Assembly (NCBI GenBank): GCA_024529925.1
Contig: JAFEUB010001549.1
Coordinates: forward strand, 626,352 to 690,351
DNA: 64,000 nucleotides
Reading direction: 5' to 3'
From: Ophthalmolycus amberensis
Lineage: Eukaryota > Chordata > Actinopteri > Perciformes > Zoarcidae
Within the stretch, counting starts at the first letter, position 1; each line of letters opens with the position of its first letter. This document shows, one piece after another, positions 30,601 to 42,642 of this stretch. Under the pieces are notes generated by a model. That model did not search any database. It saw only the letters and a program-made list of their open reading frames with translations, and was not told the origin of the DNA. The position numbers and the translations under genes were made by a program.

Positions 30601-31852
30601 CAATGGTATCTCAGTGGCTTGTTAGCTGAATGCTAAATGCTGGAGGTGTGAAGCTTGTGGCCATCTTTTAAAAATCTATTAACTTAACAAAATGTAGTTA
30701 ACAAATTAGTTAACATTAGCTGCAAAAATACATCATACCCCAAAATAGCTAACGTTTATGCTTAATGATGGCAGTATGCTAGCTCATGAGACCGGTTTGT
30801 TTAAGTTAAGCTAACACTAACGGATCCACCAGAAGCTATTGTGTAGCGTGGGCATGGCAACTCAGGCTACATCCACACTAATACGTTTTCATTTAAAAAC
30901 AAAAACGGCTGGTGACTTTCCCTCCCTAACCTCACACAGGGTTTTTTTTTTTTTACTCTGTTCATTGCTGAAGCTCATTATCTTTTAAGAAGACAGGTAC
31001 TCTCTTCAAACAGGATGCTACTACATCTGTGCAAATCTAGATCTTAACATAAATATTGCTGTGTATAGAACTCTTCCAATACACAATTTTGATATCTGAT
31101 CCTGAAGTTATGGTTGACACGAGTGACGGACAATGTTGTTGGCATGCTGCATGGTTGTTTTGATGTATTTTGTTTTTGTTTAATTTAACTATTTGTTCAA
31201 ATGTATTTCCTCCTGGCCTTTTGCCAGGTGCATGAATTGCTAGTATTATTTCTTACTTGTTTAGGATTTGTTTTTGTTTTTCTTTGCAACAAAAAAAAAA
31301 CCTTAATAAAATATTTAAGTATAAAAAAAATAATTTAAAAAACGATCTCCGTCCACACGGGCGTTTCAGCATAATTTTCTAAATGATCTCTGTCCAGATT
31401 AACACACCTGAAAATGAATATCACGTGACTATTCACGTACACTGGGCATGCGGGTGGGTGCCGATGTAAACAGGAAGTAGATTGGTTGCTTAGTTCAAAG
31501 AATATACATCAGAAAAATACGACAGCGTAATAAAGTAGTCTTTAATAATGAAAGTTAGTGCTTGATACTTAAGATCTTCCTCTAAAATCTTCCTCTATAC
31601 ACTCAAGTTTTATTTTTCAGACTTAGTTAATGCGCTGCGGGTAATAATACATTTAATACTAATCAATTATTCTTTGGAATACAACTCATCAATACTGCTA
31701 GGTTACACATTTGGTTGACAAATGAACTGCCTTGATGTTGAAATCTGTCAGCCACCTTTAGTATAGCAGAACATAAGGATTGTCTGCAATATATCACCTA
31801 AAATCTGCTTTGATCTGTTTCCAAGCATCTCATGGTTGTTGTTTTTTTGCAG
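30601..31852 (+). other. Decayed intron with LINE 3' insertion, unit 4
   Basis: Intron 1-like sequence interrupted at 30908-31337 by an insertion with an A-rich 3' end and AATAAAAT, flanked by a 7-bp duplication AAAAACG (30901-30907 and 31338-31344); this is a retroposed LINE-type 3' fragment. The CTCCGTCCA block resumes after it. An empty GTATAGCA site lies near 31760. Confidence 0.5.
30908..31337 (+). mobile_element. 5'-truncated LINE-type 3' fragment with target duplication
   Basis: A 430-bp insertion absent from the paralogous introns. It ends in an A-rich tract after CTTAATAAAATATTT and is bordered by AAAAACG on both sides. No coding remains recognised. Confidence 0.55.
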
Positions 31853-31965
31853 TGGGTGTAGATATGGGAGACTGGCAGGAGGTGTAGGGATGAGAACTTT
31901 GACTGCTACTTCTACAGGAACACTCAGACCAATGAGGTGTCCATTCACCTGTCCACAATATCTAT
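31853..31965 (+). pseudogene. fnbp4: Broken fnbp4 WW exon, unit 4
   Basis: The acceptor is intact, but a one-base insertion (GTGTAGGGATG) makes an early stop. The exon is cut near 31965 and joined to the unidentified block known from 11200. Confidence 0.7.
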
Positions 31966-32613
31966 CCTTTGTAGTTTATGTGTGGACTTCACAATAGTTG
32001 TGCAAAACAAAATAAGCATTAATAAGAAAAGGAAAGTCCTCCATTTTGTGTCCGTCCTCCTCAAAGCCTCAAACCGTGACTTCAAACGTCCACTCTGTAG
32101 GTCTGATAACACCGCTGGACACGCCACTCACTAATCGCTCCAATAACAGCTTCTTCCTCCGCAACAATGCATAATTTAACTGGACAACAACTGCCAGTAA
32201 AGACAACAAGTTCAGCAACAACTGCAATCAGTTCTCCACCCAATACCTCAGGTTGATACTCAGACACCAGCTGTGAGTGCAGACCAGAACCAACAAAGCA
32301 CAGCAGTTTGAGTACAATACTCAGTACTCACTTTCTGGAGGTAACTGTCTGTGTGCTGTATTTAAGATGAAGTGTTCATGTTTTATAACAGAGCAATATC
32401 ATATTAATTATAGTTGTCTCCATAACATAAGGAAGCATTAAAGCTGCTGGTGTACTTGGAAGAAAAACAATCCATTCATATAATTATATTATTATAATAA
32501 TACATTTAATACTAATCAATTATTCTTTGGAATACAACTCATCAATACTGCTAGGTTACACATTTGGTTGACAAATGAACTGCCTTGATGTTGAAATCTA
32601 TCAGCCACCTTTA
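31966..32613 (+). other. Partial unidentified block and intron, unit 4
   Basis: Copy of part of 11200-11850: the same minus-strand open frame in shortened form (32082-32267) and the AT-rich intron up to the GTATAGCA target at 32614-32621. Confidence 0.35.
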
Positions 32614-32621
32614 GTATAGCA

Positions 32622-35370
32622 CAGGGGTCGGCAACCTTTACCACTCAAAGAGCCATTTGGACCCGTTTCCCACAGTAAAGAAAACACTGGGAGCCACAAA
32701 ACCCTTTTGACATTTAAAATGAAATAACACTGCATATAACGTTTTTTTTGCCTTTATGCTATGTATAAACAAACTATAATGTGTTGCATTTATGAAATCA
32801 ATGAACGACTGCAGAGAAAACAAAATTACATTTCTGCATGCAACAAAACATTTTGAGCTCCGAAAAAAAGACGTTGACGTTGGGTTGAAGGTTACTTTCA
32901 AGTAAAATACTCAATGTCTATTTGAGTCCTTCTTGTATTTATGAAAAAAAACGCTGAACTTAAATTATCCACCGTCAGCAAACCAAAAATGCCGTCCTCT
33001 CTCTGTGTGCCGTCATCCTTTTACTGGCGCGTGCAGTCAGCTGTCAACCTGAAAAATAAAAGGACTATTTCACTGAACAATGAAAAAATATGAATATGTG
33101 CAAAATAATAGGCAATTAAAATATTTATCATACTTGGTTAATGTGATTTCTGCTCCTGAACCTCAGCGCACAGCGTCTGCACATCAGGGCTGTATGCCGT
33201 CACCTTCATCTTCACACAGGATCGTAAGCTGTCATCTGTGAGGCGTGCGCGATGTTTGCTTTTAATAAAGTTCATGTTGGAGAACACCTGCTCACATACA
33301 TATGTGGATCCAAAGATCGACAGGACTCCAAGTGCATACTTTTTCATGTTCACATAAACGTCGGGGATAGCATTCCAAGTTTCGAACACAAGTTGGTCCG
33401 TTTTGGGGAGCTTTTCAATATCACTCCATTTGTGATTCTGAGCAAGAACGGCCTTCTGACGGGCAACATCTTCAAGGTCTGCTGTCAAGCGTTTAAACTT
33501 GGACACCCATATGTCTTTGTCGGCTATGTCGGCCAGTTCCATCTCAAGATCAGGTTGACTCACACCTGCCAATGCAGTCGTATTCAGCAGGGATGGATCG
33601 AGGCTTAGGGGAGTGATAGGGAAGGATAATGTGGTTTTTTCCTCTCTGAACTCACAGAATCGTTTCCCAAACGATGTTTGCATTGCGATGATTGCAGAAT
33701 GGAAATACTCCGAATTTATCATGTGAGCTTCTTTGAACTCTCTCAAATTGGGGAAGTGTGACAGTGTACCTTTCTGTAAATCTCTGGCAAGCACTGTCAA
33801 CTTGCGCTCGAATGCCAAAACCTCCTCCAGCATGTGCAGGGCTGTGCGTCCTTTCCCCTGAAGAGCTGTGTTCAGCGTGTTCAGGTGCGCTGTCATGTCT
33901 ACCATGAAGTGTAGCTTTTCCAGCCACTCTGGCTGTTCCAGCTCAGGAAATGTGAGCCCTTTGCTGCCCAGGAAAGTTTTCACTTCTTCCAGACACGCGG
34001 CAAAGCGTTTCAGCACCTCCCCTCTGGACAGCCACCGGACTTTGTTGTGCAGCTGGAGATCAGAATATGTGCTTTCCAGTTCGTCCAGTAACGAACGGAA
34101 CTGACGGTGATTTAAACCTTTTGCCATTATTTTATTGACAATCTGAATGACAACATTCATTACTTCTGTGCATTCCGGAGGAAATGTTTGAGCACACAGT
34201 GCCTCTTGGTGCAGGATGCAGTGAAAAGTCAGCAGCTTTCTGTCCAGCGACTTCTGCAGTAAAGCCACAAAGCCCTCCTGCGCTCCTGTCATACTTGGTG
34301 CTCCATCAGTAGCCACTGATACCAGGTGGGTGGTGTTTATTCCTTTGGCTCTTAAACAATTCAAGACAGCCTCACAGATGTCCTCCCCCCGTGTTTGGCC
34401 TTTTAGTGGTATCAACTCAATAATTTCTTCCTGTGGCCCAGCAGAGTTTACATACCGGCAGAACAGCGCTATTTGTTCAATATCACCTTTGTCTTTAGAT
34501 TCATCACAGGCAATTGAGTAGGCCACAGCTGAATTGATGTCTTTAATTTGCTGTCTGGTGATGTCTTCTGCCATTTTTATGGTTCTGTCTTTGACAGTCT
34601 TTGCAGAGAGGGGCATATCCTTGATTTTCTGCACAATTTCACTCTTGTTTTTAAAGTCCGTGAATAGATGTTCTGAAATCTTAATGAAAGATTCTTTTAT
34701 ATATTCTCCATCTGTGAACGGCTTCCCGTGCCTGACTATTTCCTGAGCGGCTACAAAACTCGCATATGTACTTGAATTTGCAGACTTCATCCACTTCTTG
34801 AAGTGATTTTTACTCAGATCAACCTTCCGCATCAGTTCCGAAACGGCTTTTTTTCTCTCATCTCCATCCGGATATTTTTGAGCAAAGGCTGCGTGTTTAT
34901 TCTGGAAATGTCTTGCGACATTTGACTTTTTGTTGTTTCCTAGTTTCTCATTACATATTAAGCATACTGGTACACCAGTCTCGTCAGCAGTGAAAGCAAA
35001 TGAATCTGTCCACGTACCATTGAACGTTCTGTTTTCTTCAGACACTTTTCTCTTCTTAGAATTCTCCATAGTTGTCCTACCTGGGATTCGAAAAGTTCAA
35101 GAAATCGCGCGCTGGCGGGTGTCGCACATTGGCGGTTGTGACGCATAGTAACAGCGTCACAGCGACATAACATTTTTTAACACGTTTTATTTAGATGTTA
35201 CAAGATCACCATAATCTTCAAATTTAGAATTACATTTTAAAAACGAACAAACTAAAATAAAATACATTTTAATTAAATACTCATTAATTATTTTCAAAAG
35301 CCACAGGGAGCCGCATCAGAGGGATGAAAGAGCCGCATGCGGCTCCGGAGCCGCGGGTTGCCGACCCCTG
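32622..35370 (-). mobile_element. Complete hAT transposon, family 2
   Basis: Terminal repeats CAGGGGTCGGCAACC at both ends, 8-bp target duplication GTATAGCA (32614-32621 and 35371-35378), length 2749 bp. It sits at the position paralogous to the family 1 insertion at 11855 and in the same orientation, yet its sequence is clearly different. Confidence 0.92.
33138..35069 (-). CDS. hAT transposase with BED-type finger, family 2 (643 aa)
   Basis: Intact frame starting MENSKKRKVSEENRTF. BED-like finger with Cys 36, Cys 39 and ARHFQNKH. The catalytic core has IACDESKD (Asp 189; the common DESTD is DESKD), VATDGAPSM, CILHQEALCAQ and VRWLSRGEVL. The C-terminal FGSTYVCEQVFS carries the Glu, followed by RARLTDDSLRSC. 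Related to but well diverged from the 645-residue protein of family 1. All three acidic catalytic residues are present. Confidence 0.92.
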   Translation of the reverse strand: MENSKKRKVSEENRTFNGTWTDSFAFTADETGVPVCLICNEKLGNNKKSNVARHFQNKHAAFAQKYPDGDERKKAVSELMRKVDLSKNHFKKWMKSANSSTYASFVAAQEIVRHGKPFTDGEYIKESFIKISEHLFTDFKNKSEIVQKIKDMPLSAKTVKDRTIKMAEDITRQQIKDINSAVAYSIACDESKDKGDIEQIALFCRYVNSAGPQEEIIELIPLKGQTRGEDICEAVLNCLRAKGINTTHLVSVATDGAPSMTGAQEGFVALLQKSLDRKLLTFHCILHQEALCAQTFPPECTEVMNVVIQIVNKIMAKGLNHRQFRSLLDELESTYSDLQLHNKVRWLSRGEVLKRFAACLEEVKTFLGSKGLTFPELEQPEWLEKLHFMVDMTAHLNTLNTALQGKGRTALHMLEEVLAFERKLTVLARDLQKGTLSHFPNLREFKEAHMINSEYFHSAIIAMQTSFGKRFCEFREEKTTLSFPITPLSLDPSLLNTTALAGVSQPDLEMELADIADKDIWVSKFKRLTADLEDVARQKAVLAQNHKWSDIEKLPKTDQLVFETWNAIPDVYVNMKKYALGVLSIFGSTYVCEQVFSNMNFIKSKHRARLTDDSLRSCVKMKVTAYSPDVQTLCAEVQEQKSH

Positions 35371-35462
35371 GTATAGCAGAACATAAGGATTGTGTGCAAT
35401 ATATCACCTAAAATCAGCTTTGATCTGTTTCCAAGCATCTCATGGTTGTTGTTTTTTTGCAG

Positions 35463-35928
35463 TGGGGGTAGAGATGGGAGACTGGCAGGTGTTATGGGAT
35501 GAAGATCTTTGACTGCTACTTCTACAGGAACACTCAGACCAATGAGGTGTCCATTGACCTGCCACAATATCTAGCTGATCAGGTGCAATCACCTGTAATT
35601 TCCCCACTGAGGGACTAATAAAGGATTATCTTATCTTATCTTATCTTATCAAAGTCTGGGGCAGACTACGAACAGGTAGGAGGAACTGACAGAGACACAG
35701 TATCACTTGTGAACAGTAGCTTCATCTTTTGAAGTCACTGTGCCTATCTGACCTCAAGTACAATTGTTTTGTCTCAAGTACAGCAAATCAGACGTGTATG
35801 ATGTATTTTGTACTTTTCTTTGTGGCTCCAGTGTCAATGGCAACAGCACAGCGCATGAAGCCCATCACACCAAGGAAAGTGCTGCAATTGTTCCAGCCCC
35901 GCGATCTGTGAAGGAGACCAAAGTGAAG
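35463..35928 (+). pseudogene. fnbp4: Broken fnbp4 WW and B exons, unit 4
   Basis: The WW exon (35463-35675) has a one-base insertion (GATGAAGATC) that shifts the frame, and a 62-bp insertion at about 35589-35650. Exon B (35826-35928) has lost its acceptor: TGTAG is TGTGG at 35821-35825. So this unit cannot splice like units 1-3. Confidence 0.75.
35589..35650 (+). mobile_element. Short retroposon 3' tail inserted in WW exon
   Basis: Sequence CCCCACTGAGGGACTAATAA followed by AGGATTATC and TTATC repeats, the typical tail of fish SINE/LINE families, interrupts the WW exon between GTGCAA and AAAGTCTGG. Only about 60 bp long, so strongly 5'-truncated. Confidence 0.7.
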
Positions 35929-36024
35929 GCAAGTCTCATTTAAGTCCAACACAAATGTGAATTAGTTTAAAGACATTTATTCTGAGCTTTAATATGTCAC
36001 CCTTATGTTTTTGTCTAAAAGCAG

Positions 36025-36669
36025 GTAATTGAGAGTGCTGTAGGCCCCACAAGTGAAGAAGAGGAGAGGGAGTTCATTGCCTCCCCTGGCTACTCAGAGA
36101 ACCTTATGATTCTGGATGGAGTTATGAGGCTGAGTAAGTCAGAAAGGTGCCCCCTAGCAGTAGTGTTTGTCGACTTTGCGAAGGCCTCCGATACCTTTTC
36201 ACACGAGCACCTCCTGAGGGCACTGGAACAGAAGGAGTTAGACCAGCACATGCTGGAGCATGTCAAAAACTCTTATGATGCATATACGGCCAAAGTTCGA
36301 TGCCTTGTAGAGGAAACGAGAAACATCGCCATGAAGTTGGAAGTGAAGCAGGGTGACTCCATGTCCCCTCTCATCTCTAACCTTGCTCTGGATCCACTGA
36401 TACAGACACTTGAACGCGAGGGCCGGGGCTTTGCCGTTAATGGGAAGCCCATTACTGCGCTAGCATTTGCAGACAACCTGGTGATGCTGAGTAGCTCTTG
36501 GGACGATATGGTCATCAACATAGCCATTCTCGAAACATTCTGCAAGAGTACAGGCATGAGCGTCCAGCCAAGTAAGTGCCATGGGTTCTTCATAGAGATG
36601 GCCGGTAAAACGTGTAAGGTAAATGACTGCAACTCGTGGGCCATCGATAAGAAGCCGATCCACCTAGTG
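36025..36669 (+). pseudogene. fnbp4 exon C fused to RT, copy 4 (truncated by hAT)
   Basis: Open from the acceptor through motifs A, B and FADN to residues KKPIHLV, then cut at 36669 by hAT family 3. One visible change is DMKLEV to AMKLEV. The endonuclease part is missing here; a 3' RT part appears after the hAT at 39731, but between them lie WW-exon and intron sequences. Confidence 0.78.
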
Positions 36670-39493
36670 CATGGGCGTCAAACTCTGGCCCGCGGGCCAA
36701 ATTTGGCCCGCCGTGTAATTTCATTTGGCCCTTGAGGCAATATCAAATTAACATTAGAGCTGGCCCGCCGGTATTATACAGCGGCGATGCCGCTGTAACA
36801 CCGCATTCACCGCTAATACTACAAATCCCATAATGCTCTGCTGTTGTTTTGACGCGCCAGCCATGCTCTCTCCTCTGTGTCAGTAGCGATCTGTGTTCTT
36901 GCGCAACGCTTCTGCTGAAAGCCGGCCGGCTCACCCCGCCACCCCGTGCCTCTCTCCCAGACGTGCTGCGGCCTCATTCTACAACTGTCAGTGTCACTGT
37001 GTTACCCCTACCAAAAATGGCGAAAAGGAAGGCAGAAAACAGAACTTTTCTGGACAGGTGGGAGACAGAATATCTGTTTATATATGTAAAAGACAGACCT
37101 GTTTGTCTCGTTTGTGGAGCCAACGTGTCGGTAACTAAGGAGTACAACATTAGGAGACACTATGAAACGAAACACCAGGACAAGTACAAGGACCTGGACA
37201 CGACTCAAAGGAGCCAGAAAGTAGAGGAGATGAAAAGAGGTTTGGTTTCACAACAGAATATTTTCAAAAAAGTCACAGCACAAAATGAGGCTGCTGTAAA
37301 GGCAAGTTATATCGTGGCAGAAGAAATCGCCAAATCAACCCGACCCTTTAATGAGGGAGTTTGTTAAAAAGTGCATGCTGAAAGTTTGTGACCAAGTGTG
37401 TCCAGAGAAAAAGCAGGCCTTTTCAAACGTAAGCCTGAGCAGGAACACAATAGCTGAGCGCACATGTGATCTTGCCACCAATCTGCATGACCAGCTGATG
37501 GAAAAGGGAAAAGATTTTGTTTCTTTTTCCCTTGCTGTGGACGAGAGCACTGACGCGTCTGATACTGCGCAGCTGTCAGTCTTCATCCGCGGTGTCGACT
37601 CAAATCTGTGTGTTACGGAGGAGCTTTTGGGATTTAAATCCATGCATGGCACAACCACAGGGAAGGACATCTTTGAGGAGGTTTGCAAATGTGTAACTGA
37701 AATAAACCTGCCGTGGGATAAACTCGTGGGATTAACCACTGATGGTGCGCCAGCGATGAGTGGTAAAAAGAATGGACTGGTGGGCAGGATTCGTGAAAAG
37801 ATGCGGGAAGAGAACTGTGCAGGTGAGCTATCTGTTTATCACTGCATCATACATCAAGAGTCACTGTGTGCTAAAGCCCTAAAGATGGAACATGTTATGA
37901 CCACAGTAACACAAGTTGTTAACTTTATAAGAGCCAAAGGTCTGAATCACCGCCAGTTTAAGTCTTTTCTGGACGAGTTTGGTTCGGAACACACAGACGT
38001 GCCGTATCACACAGAGGTGAGATGGTTAAGCCGCGGAAAAGTACTGAACAGATTTTTCGAGCTGCGTGAAGAAATATGTCAGTTTCTGCAAAGCAAAGGG
38101 AAGGACACAGCAGAGCTCTGGGAGCAAAAGTTTCTGTGTGAGCTGGCCTTTCTGTGTGACATCTCAAGCCATCTTGATGCGCTGAACCTGCAGCTACAGG
38201 GGCGGGGCCGCATCATCACAGATATGTACTCGTCAGTGAGAGCTTTTAAAACTAAACTCTGCCTGTGGGAGAATCAGCTGCTGCAAGGAAACCTTGGCCA
38301 TTTCCCCTGCTGCCAAACCATAAAAACGCAGATCTCTACCGCCGTGTGCGCACAGTTTGCTGAAAAACTCAGTGTACTCGGCGCTGAGTTTATCCGGCGA
38401 TTTGGCGACTTTGATGGTCAGAAATGTAGATTTGAACTGCTTAGTAATCCCTTCGCAGTTGATGTGGAAAAAGCACCAACTAACCTCCAAATGGAGCTGA
38501 TTGAACTCCAGTGTGATGACACGCTGAAGTCAAAGTATGATGCTGTTGGCGCCGCGCAGTTTCCACAATTCATCCCTGACACAATGCCTCAGCTCCGCAC
38601 CCAAGCTGCTCAATTGCTCTCCATGTTCGGCAGCACTTATCTATGTGAGCAACTTTTCTCCTCAATGAAGATGACGAAAACGTCTCACAGGATACGTCTG
38701 ACTGATGAACACCTTCGTTCGATAATGAAGGTTGCCTCAGCTCAAAGCCTGAACCCCGACATTAATGAACTAGTATCCAAGAAAAGATGCCAGGTATCTG
38801 GCTTGGGCACATCAGATTAGATCAGTGTGTCGCAAACTGAGCAGTAAAAAGGCCTGAATGGTTGATTTATTCATTGTTATTTTGTTTTCAAATTTATTAG
38901 CCTGTGTAAAAAGTTAATGTTGATATTTACCTCAGAAGGCTGCAAATAGAAAAGAGGCAGTCCATTTTTTATTTAAATTTTATTTAATATACCATTGATG
39001 TTTTTTCGTTTGTTTTTTGAAAGTTGATTTTGCACTATTAAGTTATATAAGCGTTGCTTGTTCCATATTTAGTGTTAAAGCAAATCAGTGTAGCAAACTG
39101 AGCAATAATTAACGTTTTATTCATGCACTTTCTCTTGCTACTTCAAGGCTTGAATGTTTGATTCATTCATTGTTATTTTATTTTCAAATGTATTATTAGC
39201 CTGTGGAAAAAGTTTATTTTGATATTTACCTCAGAAGGTTGCAAATAGAAAAGAGGCATTCAATTTTTATTTAAATTGTATTTGATATGCCATTGATATT
39301 TTTTAATTATTATTATTATTATTTGAAACTCGATTTTGCATGTCACTATAAAGTTATATAAGCCTTGCTTGTTCAATATTCAATGCAAAACTTGATTGGG
39401 TCCCTATTAAAAGGTTAATTTGTTCAACCTTGGCCCACGGCTTTGTTCAGTTTTAAATTTTGGCCCAGTCTGTATTTGAGTTTGACACCCCTG
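36670..39493 (+). mobile_element. hAT transposon, family 3, copy 1 (transposase frameshifted)
   Basis: Left end CATGGGCGTCAAACTC and right end GAGTTTGACACCCCTG form imperfect inverted repeats; the subterminal region is GGCCCGCGGGCC-rich. 2824 bp. The flanks do not match: left ACCTAGTG (in RT), right TTCTACAG (in the fnbp4 WW exon). Both fit the nnnTAnnn pattern of a hAT target, suggesting recombination between two insertions. Confidence 0.88.
37017..38820 (+). pseudogene. hAT transposase, family 3, copy 1, split by 2-bp deletion
   Basis: Start MAKRKAENRTF at 37017. The frame breaks near 37355 where GGGAGAGTTT of the intact copy reads GGGAGTTT (loss of one GA), giving a stop; the rest is open to 38820. 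Otherwise almost identical to 53869-55674. Confidence 0.9.
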
Positions 39494-39585
39494 TTCTACA
39501 GGAACACTCAGACCAATGAGGTGTCCATTGACCTGCCACAATATCTAGCTGATCAGGTGCAAAGCCTGGGGCAGACTACGAACAG
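39494..39585 (+). pseudogene. fnbp4: 3' half of fnbp4 WW exon, unit 5
   Basis: Begins at TTCTACAG directly after the hAT and keeps the exon end and GTAGGA donor. The intron runs to about 39721 (GATGTATTTTGTA), where a deletion joins it to the RT. Confidence 0.75.
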
Positions 39586-39730
39586 GTAGGAGGAACTGAC
39601 AGAGACACAGTATCACTTGTGAACAGTAGCTTCATCTTTTGAAGTCACTGTGCCTATCTGACCTCAAGTACAATTGTTTTGTCTCAAGTACAGCAAATCA
39701 GACGTGTATGATGTATTTTGTAATACATGT

Positions 39731-40687
39731 AAAATGGACGGCCACATCAAGCAGGAAGTAAAGAGCTGGCTCCATCTGCCGACTTGTACAACCGACGGAC
39801 TACTATACTCCAGGTTATCCAGCGGCGGTCTGGGTCTCCCTAAGTTGGCAAGAACTGTCCCGGCCATGCAGGCCCGGAGGATCCACGGGCTGTTTCACTC
39901 CCCGGAGGAAATAGTCAGATGGGTCGCTCATCAAACGATAGGTCTCAAAGCATTTAAGAGGGCCTGGCTGAGAGCGGGCGGGTCACCGGGCGAAATCCCT
40001 GAGCTAGGCACCCTCACGGGGGATGCAAGTCTTGGGGGGAGATGTCCTAGGGATCAATTTGGTGAGGTCCAAAGACACAACGGGGTGTGTGACATCCTTG
40101 TAACAGAAGCTGAGCGCAACGGCTGGAGAGTGGAGAGAGACAAAAGCTGTAGAATGCCCTCCGGGAACACCCTAACTCCAGACTTAATCTGCTCAAAGAA
40201 AAGGAAGGTGCTCATTGTGGATGTTACAATAAGGTACGAAAAAAATAAAGGCTCCCTTGAGAAAGCGCGGCTTGAGAAAGAGAGAAAGTACTGTCCCTTG
40301 ACCCCTGTAATCAAACAGAGCAGACCTCAGGGGACAGAGGTCAGAGTATTTGGCTTCCCGATTGGAGCCAGGGGAAAATGGCCGATGGAAAACAACAAAC
40401 TTCTCAAAACATTGGGCCTGAAGCAAGCTGAATGCCTGATTTTTGCTAAACTCCTCAGCAGGAGAACACTAATATATACGCTGCATATGTTGAGGACCCT
40501 CATGTTAGAGAAGGGGAAGAAGAAGCCGGAGAAGAAGGTGGAGAAGACGTGGTGGAAGAAGAAGGCGTGGTGGAAGTGGAAGAAGGCGGAGAAGAAGGCA
40601 GAGAGGGAGAGGGAGAAGAAGAGGGAGAAGAATCGAAAGAATCGTCTTCGTACACTTAGGAGTTCTAAATATGGCCGACGCAAGTAA
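39731..40687 (+). pseudogene. RT/endonuclease 3' part, copy 5
   Basis: Starts at the thumb region (KMDGHIKQEVKSW) and runs open to the common end SSKYGRRK. The zinc-knuckle region is deleted as in copy 3 (GDASLGGRCPRDQFGE). Endonuclease RHN, PD and D are present. The frame is open back to 39674 in intron sequence, but that start is not natural. Deletion of exon B, exon C and the RT N-terminus created the junction. Confidence 0.75.
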
Positions 40688-40845
40688 TAACTACCTGCAG
40701 AAGATAACATCTGGGAACTCACTGAGTTAACATAATGATACGATGCATTTTCAGTCGTCCCGCCAGAGCGGGAGCTGACAGTTTAACCTGGAAGCTTCAT
40801 CCAATGTGCAGAATGAGGTGCATCTAAGCCTCTAAGAACAGGGGT
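40688..40845 (+). other. Retroelement 3' UTR with hairpin, copy 5
   Basis: Copy of 5480-5635; the hairpin is kept (about 40759-40772), with CAGTCGTCC instead of CAGTAGTCC just upstream. Confidence 0.4.
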
Positions 40846-41455
40846 TTCCAATTAGCTGCTAGTCTTGCTCATATTTCTGACAGCGTACAATAACATGTTG
40901 TACTGTTTCCTCTTGTCCACTATACTAGCATTTGCCAGTATCATGTTTTCCTACTTTAAGTAGCATACTTTTAAACCCAGTGTGTCCAAATCAAACTGGA
41001 CATAACTGTGGTAACTGTCAATATGTGCCTGTATTGTATGCAAATTAAAAATACCCACTCTACTCTTGTTCTTCTTTTTTAATAATGCAAAGTCTACTGT
41101 TGCATCAGGAAGTATGCACGGTGCTATTTCTGGTAGTGGAACTGTTGGACTGAAGTTCAAAGCTTCTTGTCTCCCTCCTCTACTTTTCCCAGCAGGGTTT
41201 TAGAGTTTCCTGTGTTGGATGCCCTGTAGATTAGCCCAATAACTCAATGCTAACTGAGTTATTCTTAATTCTGGCGGCATTTCTCCCGTTTCTACCTGTA
41301 ATGCAGCCGTTGGGCTTGTTTTAAAGTCACCAGTGCATAATCTCATTGCCTGATATTGAATATTATAACATTTTTAAGAGATGTGCTTGCTGCTGATCCA
41401 TACACCATATTTTAATATAGATCTAATTAATTCACTCCATGGCTTTCAAAGCAGT
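40846..41455 (-). mobile_element. Reverse-strand LINE, RT C-terminal part, copy 4
   Basis: Copy of 5636-6245 with a few substitutions. Confidence 0.55.
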
Positions 41456-41539
41456 TCTATCTATGTAGAGCTGCTTCATTTTTGACAGTGTAGAAAAAAG
41501 CCTGCAATGTCACCAAATCGTACACACAAGACAATACAA

Positions 41540-41850
41540 AATGAGAAGTTTGCCACTGCATGTTTATTTAATTTGTTCAACACATAAATAACACCATATA
41601 ACATCAGAGGCATTTGCAAGGATATGTCCATGACAGAATACGAGATGACAGATTATAAGTGCATCATATTTAATAATCTCTTTGGTACAGAATCCTTTGT
41701 CACCTGCACAAACTCTTACATAAACTCTCTTCAGGCTTAACCCCTTGGCTCCCCTGAAGTGGAGGTTAAATACATGCAGGCCGGGCTTAATTCCAACAAT
41801 TCGAACTGACAGAGACACAGTATCTGTTAATTCAATAACTCCAGCGACAA
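41540..41850 (-). pseudogene. Unidentified 3'-terminal exon fragment, copy 4
   Basis: Copy of 6330-6640. The acceptor region has a 2-bp change (CTACATG in place of CTGTACATG on the plus strand). Confidence 0.4.
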
Positions 41851-41927
41851 CTACATGTTTAAGACTTTACTTAAAACGTATGCACGACATCAACACCAAT
41901 GGCTGCACGTCTTCCGTTCCTCTAGAA

Positions 41928-42642
41928 CAGGGGTCTCAAACTCCCGGCCCGTCATGTTATGTGGCCCGCGAATCCGCCAGCAAAAATTTTTTTTAAGTTA
42001 GACTTCATAATAAAAATATCCCCATAGTCGAAATTATGAGATAGAAAGTTGAAGTTATGAGACATAAAGTCATAATTCTGAGATAAAAAGTCAAAATTAT
42101 GATAGAAAGTCAAAATTATGAGATTGAAAGTCAGAATTATGAAATAGAAATTCAAAATGATGAGATAAACACACAGTCATAGAAGCAGCTCTTTGGCTAG
42201 TTACTGTACATTTGAAATGTAAATGTATTGTGAGTACATTGAAGACTACTTTAAACGTGGCTTTAAAACACATGAAATACTTCACGTGGGATTGTGCAAA
42301 CGCACCCTTGAAAGGATTTTAAGCTTTGAACAAAGTTATTGTCATAACTTGTTTGATATTTGTGTTTGATATTTTCTTTAATAGTTTGATCTTTGATAGA
42401 GTAATCTGGGTTTCTTAACCCTAAATTAAAAGGATTTAAGTTATAATAACAGAAATGTGCTTAAATATATTTTTACATTTATATAACTGCATGTACAATA
42501 TTTTTACACTTGAATAAACAATAATCAAATGCAGAGACAGTTATTTACCAATATGTTAGGAGTAGTTACAGTTACAACCGGCCCTTTGTGGGCGACCATG
42601 ATGCTGATGTGGCCCGGAGTGAAAATGAGTTTGAGACCCCTA
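41928..42642. mobile_element. Non-autonomous hAT-like element, copy 3
   Basis: Copy of 6720-7438 with the same inverted ends; it lacks the CTGCGGCC insertion of the left subterminal region. Confidence 0.6.

Noticed and set aside
36849..37016. Upstream extension of the family 3 transposase (also 53701-53868)
   Set aside because: Low-complexity 5' sequence; the ATG at 37017/53869 gives the start shared with related hAT proteins.
39674..39730. Start of the 337-residue frame as a genuine new gene start
   Set aside because: The first residues come from fnbp4 intron sequence left by a deletion; no promoter or splice signal supports translation from there.
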